Assembly (NCBI RefSeq): GCF_003480315.1
Contig: NZ_QUIV01000004.1
Coordinates: forward strand, 1 to 64,000
DNA from: Clostridium sp. AM33-3
GTDB taxonomy: Bacteria > Bacillota > Clostridia > Lachnospirales > Lachnospiraceae
Direction: 5' to 3'
Length of the DNA stretch: 64,000 nucleotides
Below, piece by piece: positions 34,813-43,464 of this stretch. The notes beneath the pieces were generated by a model. That model ran no database searches. It saw nothing but the letters and a program-made list of their open reading frames with translations, and was not told the origin of the DNA. Positions within the stretch are counted from its first letter, which is position 1. Every line of letters starts with the position of its first letter. The position numbers and the translations under genes were made by a program.

Positions 34813-34872
34813 ATGAGCGGTATTTTCATCGGACTTCCGCTCTGGAAGCAATGGAAGGCAGGAAAAGCATAA
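34813..34872 (+). pseudogene. Internally deleted TctA relic (19 codons)
   Basis: A GAGGAGGGG ribosome site and ATG open a 19-codon frame, MSGIFIGLPLWKQWKAGKA. Its start matches the intact TctA start (MSGILLGL), its end matches the TctA C-terminus (IGMPLVKRIKANKAAKAA). Almost the whole approximately 500-codon gene is missing, apparently by a deletion joining two similar IG(L/M) stretches. It follows the TctB relic with the same spacing as in the intact pair. Confidence 0.8.
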
Positions 34873-35266
34873 AAACAGATGCACATAAAGCAGACACATT
34901 GTATAAAACAGAATATGGATTGTATGAGCAGGACTGCCGGAAGGACGGTCCTGCTTTTGCTATTTGTGGAAGGAATTTGTATTTCTGGAAAAAACGAAAG
35001 AAAACAGATTGACAAAATGAAAAACAACCAGTATAACATATTAACATACCAGATAAGTGGGAATAACGCTTCGGAGATGAAATCATAACTGGAGGCAGAG
35101 CATAAAGAAAAGCCTTATACTTCAGAAAACAAGACATAATTAAAAAAAATAAAGCGAAAAGGCAAAAAAACGGATTAAAATAAGCACTACACTTTTCTTT
35201 GTGTGATAAATTGCACAAAAAAAATCAATAACTTTATTGGAATACAACAAACTATACAATGGTATA
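34873..35266 (+). other. Gene-free region after the tct relic
   Basis: About 390 bases with no supported gene. It contains a terminator-like hairpin at 34927-34958 (AGCAGGAC at 34927-34934 with GTCCTGCT at 34948-34955, then TTT), probably the original terminator of the lost tct operon. It also has an inverted repeat TTTGTG-N10-CACAAA at 35198-35219. The rest is A-rich. Confidence 0.5.
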
Positions 35267-35323
35267 TTGACAAACAGGAAAAAAAGGTTTAGACTCTAAA
35301 CATGTTAAACATATGGTATACCA
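35267..35323 (+). promoter_or_regulatory. Promoter and TGGTATACCA operator of the malY-tct operon
   Basis: TTGACA at 35267-35272, 17-base spacer, TAGACT at 35290-35295. A perfect TGGTATACCA palindrome lies at 35314-35323, about 12 bases after the predicted start, a position where a bound repressor would block transcription. The motif is shared with 13404 and 28283, next to the GntR gene. The start codon is at 35455, leaving a leader of about 150 bases. Confidence 0.7.
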
Positions 35324-35454
35324 AAAAAACCTGATAGGAAAAACCTATGGGACAATCAAAAAGCAGTATTTTACAAATACCGGATCGGAGCCTATACTGG
35401 AGACAGGCATAGGGAGAGGGTATCGGTGCTGATGAAGAAAGGGGAATGCTGAAG

Positions 35455-36612
35455 ATGAGTTTGGTACATGATTTTGACGAGGTTGTCAACCGGAGAGGAA
35501 CTGATTCCAAAAAATATTCCGTATATCCGGAAGATGTCATCCCAATGTGGATTGCAGACAGTGATTTTAAGGCTCCGCAGCCGGTTGTAGATGCGCTGGT
35601 AGCAAGAATGCAGCAGGGCGTATACGGCTACACTCCGATTAGCGAGCGCTTAAAGAAAGCAGGAGCAGGATGGCAGAAAAAACGTTTCGGGTGGGACGTG
35701 GATCCGGAATGGGTTGAATTTGTTCCGGGCGTTATTACCGGACTGATTTGTGCGGTACGTGCATTGAGCCAGCCAGGAGACAACATTGTGATCCAGTCTC
35801 CGTGTTATCCGCCGTTCTCAGATCTTTCCGATCATAATGGACGCCATTTATTAAGAAACAAGCTGGTTTTAACCGGAGATCATTACGAGATTGACTTTGA
35901 AGACTTCGAAGAGAAATGTAAAGATCCGAGAACAAAATTATTTATCCTCTGTAACCCGCAGAACCCGACTGGTCATGTGTTTACGAAAGAGGAACTTACA
36001 AAGCTTGGAAATATCTGCATGAAATACCATGTAATTGTTCTTGCAGATGAGATTCATCAGGATCTCGTAAGCAGCGGACACAAGCACATTCCGTTTGCAA
36101 GTATCTGTGAGGAATTCGAGCAGAACAGCGTTTCCTTTATGAACCCAAGCAAGACCTTCAATGTTCCGGGATTCCGTACCGCGGCCTTCATCGCTGCAAA
36201 CCCGGTACTCAAGAATGCAGTTCATGATATCGTAGTCAATAATAAGCAGATTGGTGAGAATATCTGCGGAACCATTGCATTCTGTACTGCATATGAAGCG
36301 TGCGATTACTATGCAGACCAGCTTGCAGTTTATATTGAAAAGAACCGTGCCCTTGTCGAGGAAACCCTGAAAGATGTAAAGGGAATCAAGGCAATCCATG
36401 CAGATGGTACTTATTTCGTATGGCTGGACTGCCGCGGACTGAATATGAGTCAGGACGAGCTAAACAAATTCTTTGTTGAGACTGTGAAGCTTGGATTTAA
36501 CAGCGGAAAGACCTTTGGCCCGGATGGAGAGGGATTCCTCCGGATGAACATCGCCTGTCCGAAATCCACGGTAGAACAGGCACTTGATCGGATCGTGAAA
36601 GCGCTGGCATAA
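35455..36612 (+). CDS. MalY/PatB-type PLP C-S lyase (cystathionine beta-lyase family)
   Basis: A 385-residue fold-type I PLP enzyme of the MalY/PatB group, which cleaves C-S bonds in cystathionine and related thioethers. The start VHDFDEVVNRRGTDS is typical. The PLP lysine is in NPSKTFNVPGF near residue 232, with LCNPQNPTG near 166 and LADEIHQDL near 200. ATG 35455 fits a GAAAGGGG site 10 bases upstream better than ATG 35446. It is the first gene of an operon with an intact tripartite tricarboxylate transporter (50-base gap). A role on an imported amino acid derivative is possible. Confidence 0.88.
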   Translation: MSLVHDFDEVVNRRGTDSKKYSVYPEDVIPMWIADSDFKAPQPVVDALVARMQQGVYGYTPISERLKKAGAGWQKKRFGWDVDPEWVEFVPGVITGLICAVRALSQPGDNIVIQSPCYPPFSDLSDHNGRHLLRNKLVLTGDHYEIDFEDFEEKCKDPRTKLFILCNPQNPTGHVFTKEELTKLGNICMKYHVIVLADEIHQDLVSSGHKHIPFASICEEFEQNSVSFMNPSKTFNVPGFRTAAFIAANPVLKNAVHDIVVNNKQIGENICGTIAFCTAYEACDYYADQLAVYIEKNRALVEETLKDVKGIKAIHADGTYFVWLDCRGLNMSQDELNKFFVETVKLGFNSGKTFGPDGEGFLRMNIACPKSTVEQALDRIVKALA

Positions 36613-36661
36613 ACCAGGCTTGGAAATGAACGATAGATAAAAGAAAAAGGAGAGAGACAGT

Positions 36662-37738
36662 ATGAAAAAAAGAATGGCAGCATTATTATTCGCAGGAATC
36701 ATGGCAGCATCTTTAGCAGGATGCTCCAGCAAACCTGCAGAGACCACTGCAGCAGCTACCGAAGCAGCTACCGAGGCAGCAGCTGAGACAAAGGCAGAGG
36801 AGACTGCAGCAGAAGAGAAGGCAGCTGAGACCGTGAAAGAGGCTGCAAAACCGGACAATTTCCCGAAAAAGAACATTAAGATCATCGTTCCTTATGATGC
36901 AGGCGGCGGTGTAGATATCACCACTCGTATCCTGGCAGAAGCGGCAGGAAAAGATTATTTTGACGGTAAGTCCCTGATCGTTGAGAACATGGCAGGCGGC
37001 GGTGCTGTTATCGGTCATACCGCTGTGGCTAACGCAGATCCGGATGGCTACACATTACTGGCTTACACCAGTGCAGTTGTAAACAACCCGCTGTTAAAAG
37101 ATGTAACCTACACTCTGGACAGCTTCAAGACGCTCGGCATGGTATGCTTCGATCCTGAGATCCTGGTAGTTCCGCCGACTGCAGAGTACAAGACCTATGA
37201 GGAGTTCATTGAGTATGCTAAGACTCATACCGTAAAGGTTGCAACTCCGGGTCATTCTACTGCACATCACATTGCAGCAATCCAGTTTGCAAAAGACCTT
37301 GGCTTAAACTTTGAGTATCTGCACAACGACAGTGCATCCGTACAGATGCAGCAGCTGATGGGCGGTCACTGCGATGCAGCATTCATGGGTACTGGTGAGA
37401 CTGTAAGCCAGATCAAAGATGGTACGATCATCGGCCTTGCAATGGGCGGTGAAGAGAGAAATGCAGACATCCCGGATGTTCCGACCTTCACAGAAAAGGG
37501 TGAAGATTTGGTAGCTGGTGCATTCCGTGGTTACGCTTGCCCGGCCGGTGTTCCGGATGATGTATACAATTATCTGGTATCTGAGTTCGACAAGATCATC
37601 ACTTCTGACAAGTTCATTGATGCTATGAAGGAAGCTTCCATTCCGTATGCATACAAGAACGCAGCAGATTTCCAGGCATATGCTAATCAGTGCTCTAAGG
37701 ATCTGGAGGCTCTGGTTCCGGAATTAAAGGGCAACTAA
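36662..37738 (+). CDS. tctC: Tripartite tricarboxylate transporter binding lipoprotein (TctC)
   Basis: A 358-residue exported lipoprotein. The signal peptide ends at LAGC (Cys near residue 21), then an Ala/Glu/Thr-rich linker of about 40 residues. The TctC/BugT fold starts at KNIKIIVPYDAGGGVDITTRI near residue 75, with VENMAGGGAVIGH near 108 typical of the family. It collects carboxylates outside the membrane for the TctB-TctA permease. A very strong terminator separates it from tctB, which would give excess binding protein. Substrate unknown. Confidence 0.93.
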   Translation: MKKRMAALLFAGIMAASLAGCSSKPAETTAAATEAATEAAAETKAEETAAEEKAAETVKEAAKPDNFPKKNIKIIVPYDAGGGVDITTRILAEAAGKDYFDGKSLIVENMAGGGAVIGHTAVANADPDGYTLLAYTSAVVNNPLLKDVTYTLDSFKTLGMVCFDPEILVVPPTAEYKTYEEFIEYAKTHTVKVATPGHSTAHHIAAIQFAKDLGLNFEYLHNDSASVQMQQLMGGHCDAAFMGTGETVSQIKDGTIIGLAMGGEERNADIPDVPTFTEKGEDLVAGAFRGYACPAGVPDDVYNYLVSEFDKIITSDKFIDAMKEASIPYAYKNAADFQAYANQCSKDLEALVPELKGN

Positions 37739-37781
37739 TCCGAGTAAACATTGTAAGCATTCGTAAGCATTAACTGCCATG

Positions 37782-37831
37782 ATGCGCCGCGCCTTGCGGG
37801 CTATAAAGCAGCCAGGCGCGGCGCATTTTTT
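37782..37831 (+). terminator. Strong terminator between tctC and tctB
   Basis: A perfect 12-base-pair GC-rich stem (37782-37793 with 37815-37826) followed by T at 37826-37831. As no promoter is obvious after it, the permease genes probably depend on read-through. Confidence 0.9.
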
Positions 37832-37871
37832 CTTACAGTGTGAAGAAAACGATAAAAAAGGAGGAATTGCT

Positions 37872-38309
37872 GTGAATAAAAAGCAATTAATGATCGAACT
37901 GGCTATGCCGATCGTGTTTATGCTGATGGCGGTTTATATCATTGTGACGGCCATTCCCATGGAGAGTGAGGGTGTATTCCCGATCATGTCAGCCGGTGTG
38001 CTGCTGCTCTGTGCGGTATACTTATTTGTTGAGATTCTGATCAAACATCAGCAGGTTGTAAAGCTGGAGGGTGTGAACCTGAAGATGGTTGGAATTACAC
38101 TTCTGGCTCTGGTTATTTATGTATTTCTGTTAAAGAAAATCGGTTATATTATTGATACGTTTATTTTGTGCTTTTTTGTGATCCGTTCTCTGGGTTACAA
38201 AAAGACCGGTGTTACCCTGTTGTGTTCTGCGCTTGCAGTTGCATGCGTATTCTTTATCTTTAAAGTATTATTGTCAGTTCCGCTGCCGATGATACTGCTT
38301 GATTTCTAA
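37872..38309 (+). CDS. tctB: Tripartite tricarboxylate transporter small permease (TctB)
   Basis: A 145-residue membrane protein with four predicted helices. The GTG start at 37872 has AAAAGGAGG upstream and yields a normal N-terminus (NKKQLMIELAMPIV); a frame from 37779 lies in the terminator region and is rejected. It ends SVPLPMILLDF, 12 bases before tctA. The same C-terminal sequence, diverged, is found in the relic at 34625-34795. Confidence 0.9.
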   Translation: MNKKQLMIELAMPIVFMLMAVYIIVTAIPMESEGVFPIMSAGVLLLCAVYLFVEILIKHQQVVKLEGVNLKMVGITLLALVIYVFLLKKIGYIIDTFILCFFVIRSLGYKKTGVTLLCSALAVACVFFIFKVLLSVPLPMILLDF

Positions 38310-38321
38310 GGAGGTGGGTTT

Positions 38322-39860
38322 ATGAGCGGCATTTTATTAGGTTTAGGGCAGCTGGTACAGCCCACTGCGTTACTTGCACTGCTAGGCGGTGTTGTGATCG
38401 GCCTGATTGTTGGTTCCCTTCCGGGACTAAACGACAGTATTACCATGGCGGTTCTGATCCCGATCACATTCGGTATGGAACCACAGGTTGCGATTTGTCT
38501 TCTGGTTGGTATTTACTGTGCATCTGCCTGCGGCGGTTCTGTTCCGTCTATTCTGTTAAAGATTCCGGGCACTGCATCTGCTACAGTTACCGCGTATGAC
38601 GGTTATCCGATGAGCCAGAAGGGCAAGAGTGGACAGGCGCTTGGATTGGCCATATCCAGTTCCACCTTTGGAGGACTGACCAGTGCGATCGTTCTGTTAT
38701 TCCTTTCTCCGTTCCTGGCAAAACAGGCACTGAAGTTTGGCCCGCCGGAATACTTTATGCTGGCTGTACTTGGTATGAGTACCGTAATCGGCATGGCAGG
38801 CAACAACATTGCAAAGAACATTCTTGCGATGGCTGTCGGCCTGATCTTCAGCTGTATCGGCATGAGCCCGCAGACCGGTCTTGCAAGATTTACCTTCGGC
38901 CAGGTCAGCCTGATGGATGGTATTTCCCTGATCCCGATGTTAATTGGCCTGTTCGGTATTACTTCAATTCTTGAGATGATCGAGGGTATTCAGAAGACCC
39001 CGAAGGTGAAAGAAGTAAAACAGAAGGTAGAAAACTTCAAGGAAGATGTAAAAGAGAACTACAAAAAAGTAAAGGTGGTTCTTCCGGACAAGGAAATGGC
39101 GAAACGCCTGCTTCCGATCTGGGTGCAGTCCAGTGTTATTGGTAACGTGATCGGAATTATTCCAGGTGCCGGCATGATCATGGCAATCTTCATGGCATAC
39201 GACCAGGCTTCCAGACGTCGTCCGAACCTCGAATTCGGTACTGGTGTTCCGGAGGGTATTGCGGCTCCTGAGGCAGCAAACAATGCAGTGGTAGCAAGTT
39301 CCATGGTTCCGCTTCTGTCTCTTGGTGTTCCTGGAAACTCTACCTCTTCTCTGTTCCTTGGCGCACTGACGATTCAGGGACTGAGAACCGGCCCGACCCT
39401 GTTCCGTGATACCCCGGAAATGGCATACATGATTATCCTTGGCTTCATCGTAGCCAACATCATCATGCTTCCGCTTTCCGTTTACTACTGTAACTTCCTT
39501 GCAACCGCAGTACTTCGTCTGAACCGTATGATCTTAAGCGGCATCGTTCTGACCCTGTGTGTAACCGGTGCATTTGCAGTAAGCAACAACGTATTCAACA
39601 TTTATGTCATGGTATTCTTCGGATTTATTGGATATGCCTTCAATAAGTACAAGATTCCGCAGTCTCCGTTGATCCTTGCTTCTATCCTGGGAAGCATGAT
39701 GGAGAACAACTGGACTCAGAGCATGAAGTTTGCTGACGGCTCTCTGTCTGTATTCGTTACCAGACCGTTAAGCTGTGCATTACTGATTCTGTCCATCATC
39801 TTTATCGGTATGCCGCTGGTAAAACGTATCAAGGCAAATAAAGCAGCAAAGGCTGCTTAA
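38322..39860 (+). CDS. tctA: Tripartite tricarboxylate transporter large permease (TctA)
   Basis: A 512-residue membrane protein with about 11-12 helices. The diagnostic TctA segments are VGSLPGLNDSITMAVLIPIT near residue 30 and CGGSVPSILLKIPGTA near 72. A repeat of the same kind lies in the second half (GIIPGAGMIMA near 283, LSLGVPGNSTSSLFLGAL near 335). A charged loop (KVKQKVENFKEDVKENYKKV type) near residues 226-250 divides the halves. It has an AAGGAGG site. It forms the ion-coupled permease with TctB and TctC. Confidence 0.93.
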   Translation: MSGILLGLGQLVQPTALLALLGGVVIGLIVGSLPGLNDSITMAVLIPITFGMEPQVAICLLVGIYCASACGGSVPSILLKIPGTASATVTAYDGYPMSQKGKSGQALGLAISSSTFGGLTSAIVLLFLSPFLAKQALKFGPPEYFMLAVLGMSTVIGMAGNNIAKNILAMAVGLIFSCIGMSPQTGLARFTFGQVSLMDGISLIPMLIGLFGITSILEMIEGIQKTPKVKEVKQKVENFKEDVKENYKKVKVVLPDKEMAKRLLPIWVQSSVIGNVIGIIPGAGMIMAIFMAYDQASRRRPNLEFGTGVPEGIAAPEAANNAVVASSMVPLLSLGVPGNSTSSLFLGALTIQGLRTGPTLFRDTPEMAYMIILGFIVANIIMLPLSVYYCNFLATAVLRLNRMILSGIVLTLCVTGAFAVSNNVFNIYVMVFFGFIGYAFNKYKIPQSPLILASILGSMMENNWTQSMKFADGSLSVFVTRPLSCALLILSIIFIGMPLVKRIKANKAAKAA

Positions 39861-39870
39861 AACAAGGAAA

Positions 39871-39934
39871 ACACTGCAGATGGAACCGGGGGACAGCATT
39901 TATGCTGTGTCAGTTCCGTCTGTGGTGTTTTTTT
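39871..39934 (+). terminator. Terminator of the malY-tctCBA operon
   Basis: Bases 39871-39886 pair with 39913-39928 with few mismatches, an inner ACAGCAT/ATGCTGT stem lies between, and T continues to 39934. Confidence 0.85.
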
Positions 39935-40002
39935 CGTTCCGTGTCGTGCCTGTATAGAGCAAAGGCGCGGACACCATGAATAAAAACGGAAGGAGAGAAT
40001 AT

Positions 40003-40878
40003 ATGAAGATCAGCCAGATGGAATATTTTTCCTGCGTTTGTCGGTGCGGGAGCATTACGAAGGCTGCAAAGGAACTGCATATTTCCCAGCCTTCTGTGAC
40101 AGCCGCGGTTCATGAACTGGAGAAAGAGCTGGGGGTAAACCTGTTCCTGCGGCGAAACAACAAGATTCAGTTGACGGAGGAAGGATGGTTTGTGCAGGAA
40201 CGCATTGACGGAATCCTGAAAAGCATGGACACCCTGAATCGGGATTTAAATGATTTCGTGGGGCAGAAAAATCATATCCGCCTTGGGGTTCCGCTGCAGA
40301 TCGGAAGTTTTCTGCTGCCGCTTCTGTTTGGCAAATTCCGGCAGGAATATCCGGATATCAGTCTGGAGATTGAAGAGAGCGGTGCCATTGATATTGTCAA
40401 AAAACTTCTGGATGACCAGCTGGATCTGGCCATTTTGTCGGTGGACTCCTCTCGCATCTGGGATGTGGAGTGGACGCATCTGTACAATTCAGAGTTTTGT
40501 TTCTGTGTCTCAAAGGATCATGAGCTGGCGAAGAAAGAATCCGTCAGCTTCCGGGAAGCCTGCAGCTGTCCACTGGTGGTATTTCAGGAAGGGTTTTACA
40601 TCAATGAGCGGGTACAGCAGCTTATGAAGGAGAATCGGGTAGTACCGGATATCTGGATGGAGACCGGCCAGCTGCATACCATCAAAAATCTGGTGATACG
40701 GGACGGCTGCGGAGCATTCCTGCTCCGTGATGCGGTTCGTATGGATGACCAGATCTGTGCGCTCTCGCTGGAAAATCCCATGCGGGCGGAGATCGGCCTC
40801 ATCACCCGGCGTGGCAAGGTGATCTACAACGATGCCCGCACGCTGATCTCCTTTATCAAGCAGGAGCTGAAACGGTAA
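40003..40878 (+). CDS. LysR-family transcription regulator
   Basis: A 291-residue regulator. The N-terminal helix-turn-helix shows AAKELHISQPSVTAAVHELEK (about residues 20-40) and the LFLRRNNKIQLTEEG wing. The C-terminal periplasmic-binding-protein-like effector domain starts near residue 92. ATG 40003 has AGGAGAG upstream; the frame opens at 39976. It lies between the tctCBA operon and the aminotransferase-dehydratase operon, both on the same strand, and could control either. The effector is unknown. Confidence 0.93.
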   Translation: MKISQMEYFSCVCRCGSITKAAKELHISQPSVTAAVHELEKELGVNLFLRRNNKIQLTEEGWFVQERIDGILKSMDTLNRDLNDFVGQKNHIRLGVPLQIGSFLLPLLFGKFRQEYPDISLEIEESGAIDIVKKLLDDQLDLAILSVDSSRIWDVEWTHLYNSEFCFCVSKDHELAKKESVSFREACSCPLVVFQEGFYINERVQQLMKENRVVPDIWMETGQLHTIKNLVIRDGCGAFLLRDAVRMDDQICALSLENPMRAEIGLITRRGKVIYNDARTLISFIKQELKR

Positions 40879-40917
40879 GCCATAAAAAGAGGTTATGAAG
40901 ACATAGAAAAAGTGTAT

Positions 40918-40947
40918 TTTACGCTGAGGAGCTCTTTCTATTATAAT
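40918..40947 (+). promoter_or_regulatory. Promoter of the aminotransferase-dehydratase operon
   Basis: TTTACG at 40918-40923, 18-base spacer, TATAAT at 40942-40947. The start codon is at 40989 with GGAAGGGAG upstream. Confidence 0.7.
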
Positions 40948-40988
40948 AAGGACAGCGTATATTGCAGAAAACGGAAGGGAGAAAACCT

Positions 40989-42245
40989 ATGAAATATGTA
41001 ACACTTGCAGATCATGCAATGCGTGAGTATGCACCGGATAAAATTTTTGCCGCAAGCCAGAAGGCCAAAGCGGCCATTGCAGAGCTGGGTGGAGATGCTG
41101 TGATCAATTCCACTCTGGGCGAGTGTCAGGACGATGACGGAAGGCTGATGGTACTTCCAACGGTGGAGAAGATGCTTCGTTCCATGCCGATAGAGGAGAT
41201 GTGCAGCTATGCGCCGATCGGTGGTATACCAGGCTTCAATGAGGCGGTTCAGATTTCCCTGTTCGGTCATGTCAGTGAGCGCTTCCATGTAGAGTCTGTT
41301 CCGACTCCGGGCGGCTGCGGCGCACTGCGTCATGCCATCTGGAACTTTCTGGATAACGGAGACAGCCTTCTGACCACCGACTGGATCTGGGGACCGTACC
41401 GCAACATTTGTGAGGAGCACGGACGTTTCTTAAAAGACTTTCCGATGTTCAACGATCAGGATACTTTTAACGTAGAGGGCATGGAAGCAGGCTTAAGAGA
41501 GCTTCTGGAAAAACAGAAACAGGTACTGCTGCTGCTCAATACTCCGGCCAACAACCCGACCGGTTACTCCATGACAAAGGAAGAGATGGACAAGGTAGCA
41601 GCTGTTCTGAAAAAGCTGGCAGCTGAGTATCCGGACCGCCGCCTGACCTTCTGTCTGGATGTGTCCTATATTGATTTTGACGGAAGCTTTGAGGAAACCA
41701 GATCTATTTTTGACAGCATCCATGATATGCCGGAAAACATGATGACCCTGGTGGTATTCAGTATGTCCAAGAGCTATACCATGTGCGGAATGCGCTGTGG
41801 TGCCATTGTCTGCCTGGCGGAAACGAAGGAGGCTGCAGACCTGTTCAAGGCCGCCATGTCCTATTCCTCCAGATCCGTATGGTCCAATGTTGTCCGGATC
41901 GCCCAGAGGATTCTGGTGGACATTAATCTGAATCCGGAAGTGAAAGCCGAGGTAGACAAAGAGCGTCTGGTATTCTCGGATCTGATTACAAAGCGCGGCC
42001 AAAGCTTCTACGGGGAAGCCCGGCGTGTGGGCTTAAAGTGCTGTCCGTACAAGCATGGCTATTTCATCGCAATTCCGTGCAAAAATCCGGCTAAGGTCGC
42101 TGCATATCTGGAGGAGGAGCATGTATATGTGGTGCCTCAGAAGAAAGGGCTCCGCTTCTCACCGTGTGCAGTCACCACCGAGAAATGCCTGCGGGCACCG
42201 GCTATCATCAAACAGGCAGTAGACAGAGTGGAGGCAGAAGTATGA
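40989..42245 (+). CDS. Class I/II PLP aminotransferase
   Basis: A 418-residue fold-type I PLP enzyme. NTPANNPTGYSM near residue 180 and the Schiff-base lysine in FSMSKSYTMCGMRCG near 261 are typical of aspartate/aromatic type aminotransferases. The gly-rich cofactor region PTPGGCGALRHA is near residue 105. It is translated into the next gene through an ATGA overlap, so it works with the enolase-superfamily dehydratase and the LeuCD-like enzyme. It probably makes or uses a 2-oxo acid for that route; the substrate is unknown. Confidence 0.88.
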   Translation: MKYVTLADHAMREYAPDKIFAASQKAKAAIAELGGDAVINSTLGECQDDDGRLMVLPTVEKMLRSMPIEEMCSYAPIGGIPGFNEAVQISLFGHVSERFHVESVPTPGGCGALRHAIWNFLDNGDSLLTTDWIWGPYRNICEEHGRFLKDFPMFNDQDTFNVEGMEAGLRELLEKQKQVLLLLNTPANNPTGYSMTKEEMDKVAAVLKKLAAEYPDRRLTFCLDVSYIDFDGSFEETRSIFDSIHDMPENMMTLVVFSMSKSYTMCGMRCGAIVCLAETKEAADLFKAAMSYSSRSVWSNVVRIAQRILVDINLNPEVKAEVDKERLVFSDLITKRGQSFYGEARRVGLKCCPYKHGYFIAIPCKNPAKVAAYLEEEHVYVVPQKKGLRFSPCAVTTEKCLRAPAIIKQAVDRVEAEV

Positions 42246-43426
42246 AGATTACAGATATCAAATTAATTCCGGTCAATAAATTCTTATTTGTAAAAGTATA
42301 TACCGATGAGGGAATCACCGGTATCGGCGAATCCGGCGACTGGGGCTTTCTGGAGTCCTCCGGAGAGGTGATCAAATCCTTCCGCGAGTATCTGATCGGT
42401 CAGGATCCGCTGCGGATTGAGCATCACTGGCAGTATATGTACCGCTGCTTCCATTTCCGCGGAGCGGCTGTCATGGGTGCGCTGAGTGCCATCGATATCG
42501 CGCTGTATGACATTGCCGGAAAGTATTATGGTGTGCCGGTATACCAGCTGCTGGGCGGCAAAGTAAGAGATAAAGTCCGGGTATACTCACATGTATCCGG
42601 GGGTTCCTTTGAGGAGCTGATGGAGAGTTGCCTGGCAGAGAAGGAGAAAGGCTTTACGGCTATCGGTCATTTATCCCCGTTCCTGGATGAGCCGAGATCT
42701 ACCCGCTATTTTGAGACCTATGCAAGAAAGATGAGCAATGGTGTAGAGCGCTTAAGCCGGATCCGTGAGGCAGTTGGCCTGGATGTAGACTTATGTATCG
42801 AGAATCATCGGCGTTTAAACCCTGCGGAGGCCATTGCGCTGGCTTCCCAGTTAGAGCCATTGTTTCCGATGTTCTACGAAGATCCGCTGATTCCGGACAA
42901 CTTTGATTCCATGGCATGGGTGGCTCAGAAGATCCGCATTCCGCTGGCAACCGGTGAACGTATCCATACACCGCAGGAATACCAGATGCTGGTAAAACGT
43001 CAGGCGCTGGATTATCTGCGTGTGAGCATCTGTGTCTGCGGCGGTTTCACCGGAGCGAAGAAAATTGCAGCGATTGCGGAGGCCAACCATCTTGGAATCA
43101 TCCCGCACAATCCGTTAAGCCCGGTAGCAACTGCAGCCTGCATCCAGTTAGACGCAGCGGTTCCGTGCTTTACCATTCAGGAATATCCGGATCCGAACGG
43201 ACCGGCAGCCCATGCGCGTTTCGTGTTCGAGAAGACCGGAAAATCCGAGTTCCATGTCTGCGATATCGTGGATCGTATGCCGGAGTGCCGGGACGGCTTC
43301 CTGATCGTGCCGGACGCACCGGGACTTGGAATTGAGCTGATAGACGGTGTGGAAGAAAAATTCCCGTTTGAGCGCCGTAAAGTGGTAACCAGGCTGACTA
43401 CTGACGGAGCTGTTATGGACCAGTAA
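42242..43426 (+). CDS. Enolase-superfamily acid-sugar dehydratase (MR/MLE, galactonate dehydratase-like)
   Basis: A 394-residue member of the mandelate racemase/muconate lactonizing group. The N-terminal capping domain starts MKITDIKLIPVNKF. Expected metal ligands lie in the ENH, YEDPL and ATGER segments (near residues 190, 222 and 248), and IPHNPLSPVA near 297 supplies the catalytic His typical of D-galactonate dehydratase-like enzymes. Family reaction: beta-elimination of water from a sugar acid or hydroxy acid to a 2-oxo acid. It overlaps the aminotransferase gene and is followed by leuC-like and leuD-like genes after 38 bases. The frame upstream to 42164 is discarded. Confidence 0.87.
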   Translation: MKITDIKLIPVNKFLFVKVYTDEGITGIGESGDWGFLESSGEVIKSFREYLIGQDPLRIEHHWQYMYRCFHFRGAAVMGALSAIDIALYDIAGKYYGVPVYQLLGGKVRDKVRVYSHVSGGSFEELMESCLAEKEKGFTAIGHLSPFLDEPRSTRYFETYARKMSNGVERLSRIREAVGLDVDLCIENHRRLNPAEAIALASQLEPLFPMFYEDPLIPDNFDSMAWVAQKIRIPLATGERIHTPQEYQMLVKRQALDYLRVSICVCGGFTGAKKIAAIAEANHLGIIPHNPLSPVATAACIQLDAAVPCFTIQEYPDPNGPAAHARFVFEKTGKSEFHVCDIVDRMPECRDGFLIVPDAPGLGIELIDGVEEKFPFERRKVVTRLTTDGAVMDQ

Positions 43427-43464
43427 AAAGAATGGATATAGACAAAAAGGAGTGAGAAAAACCG

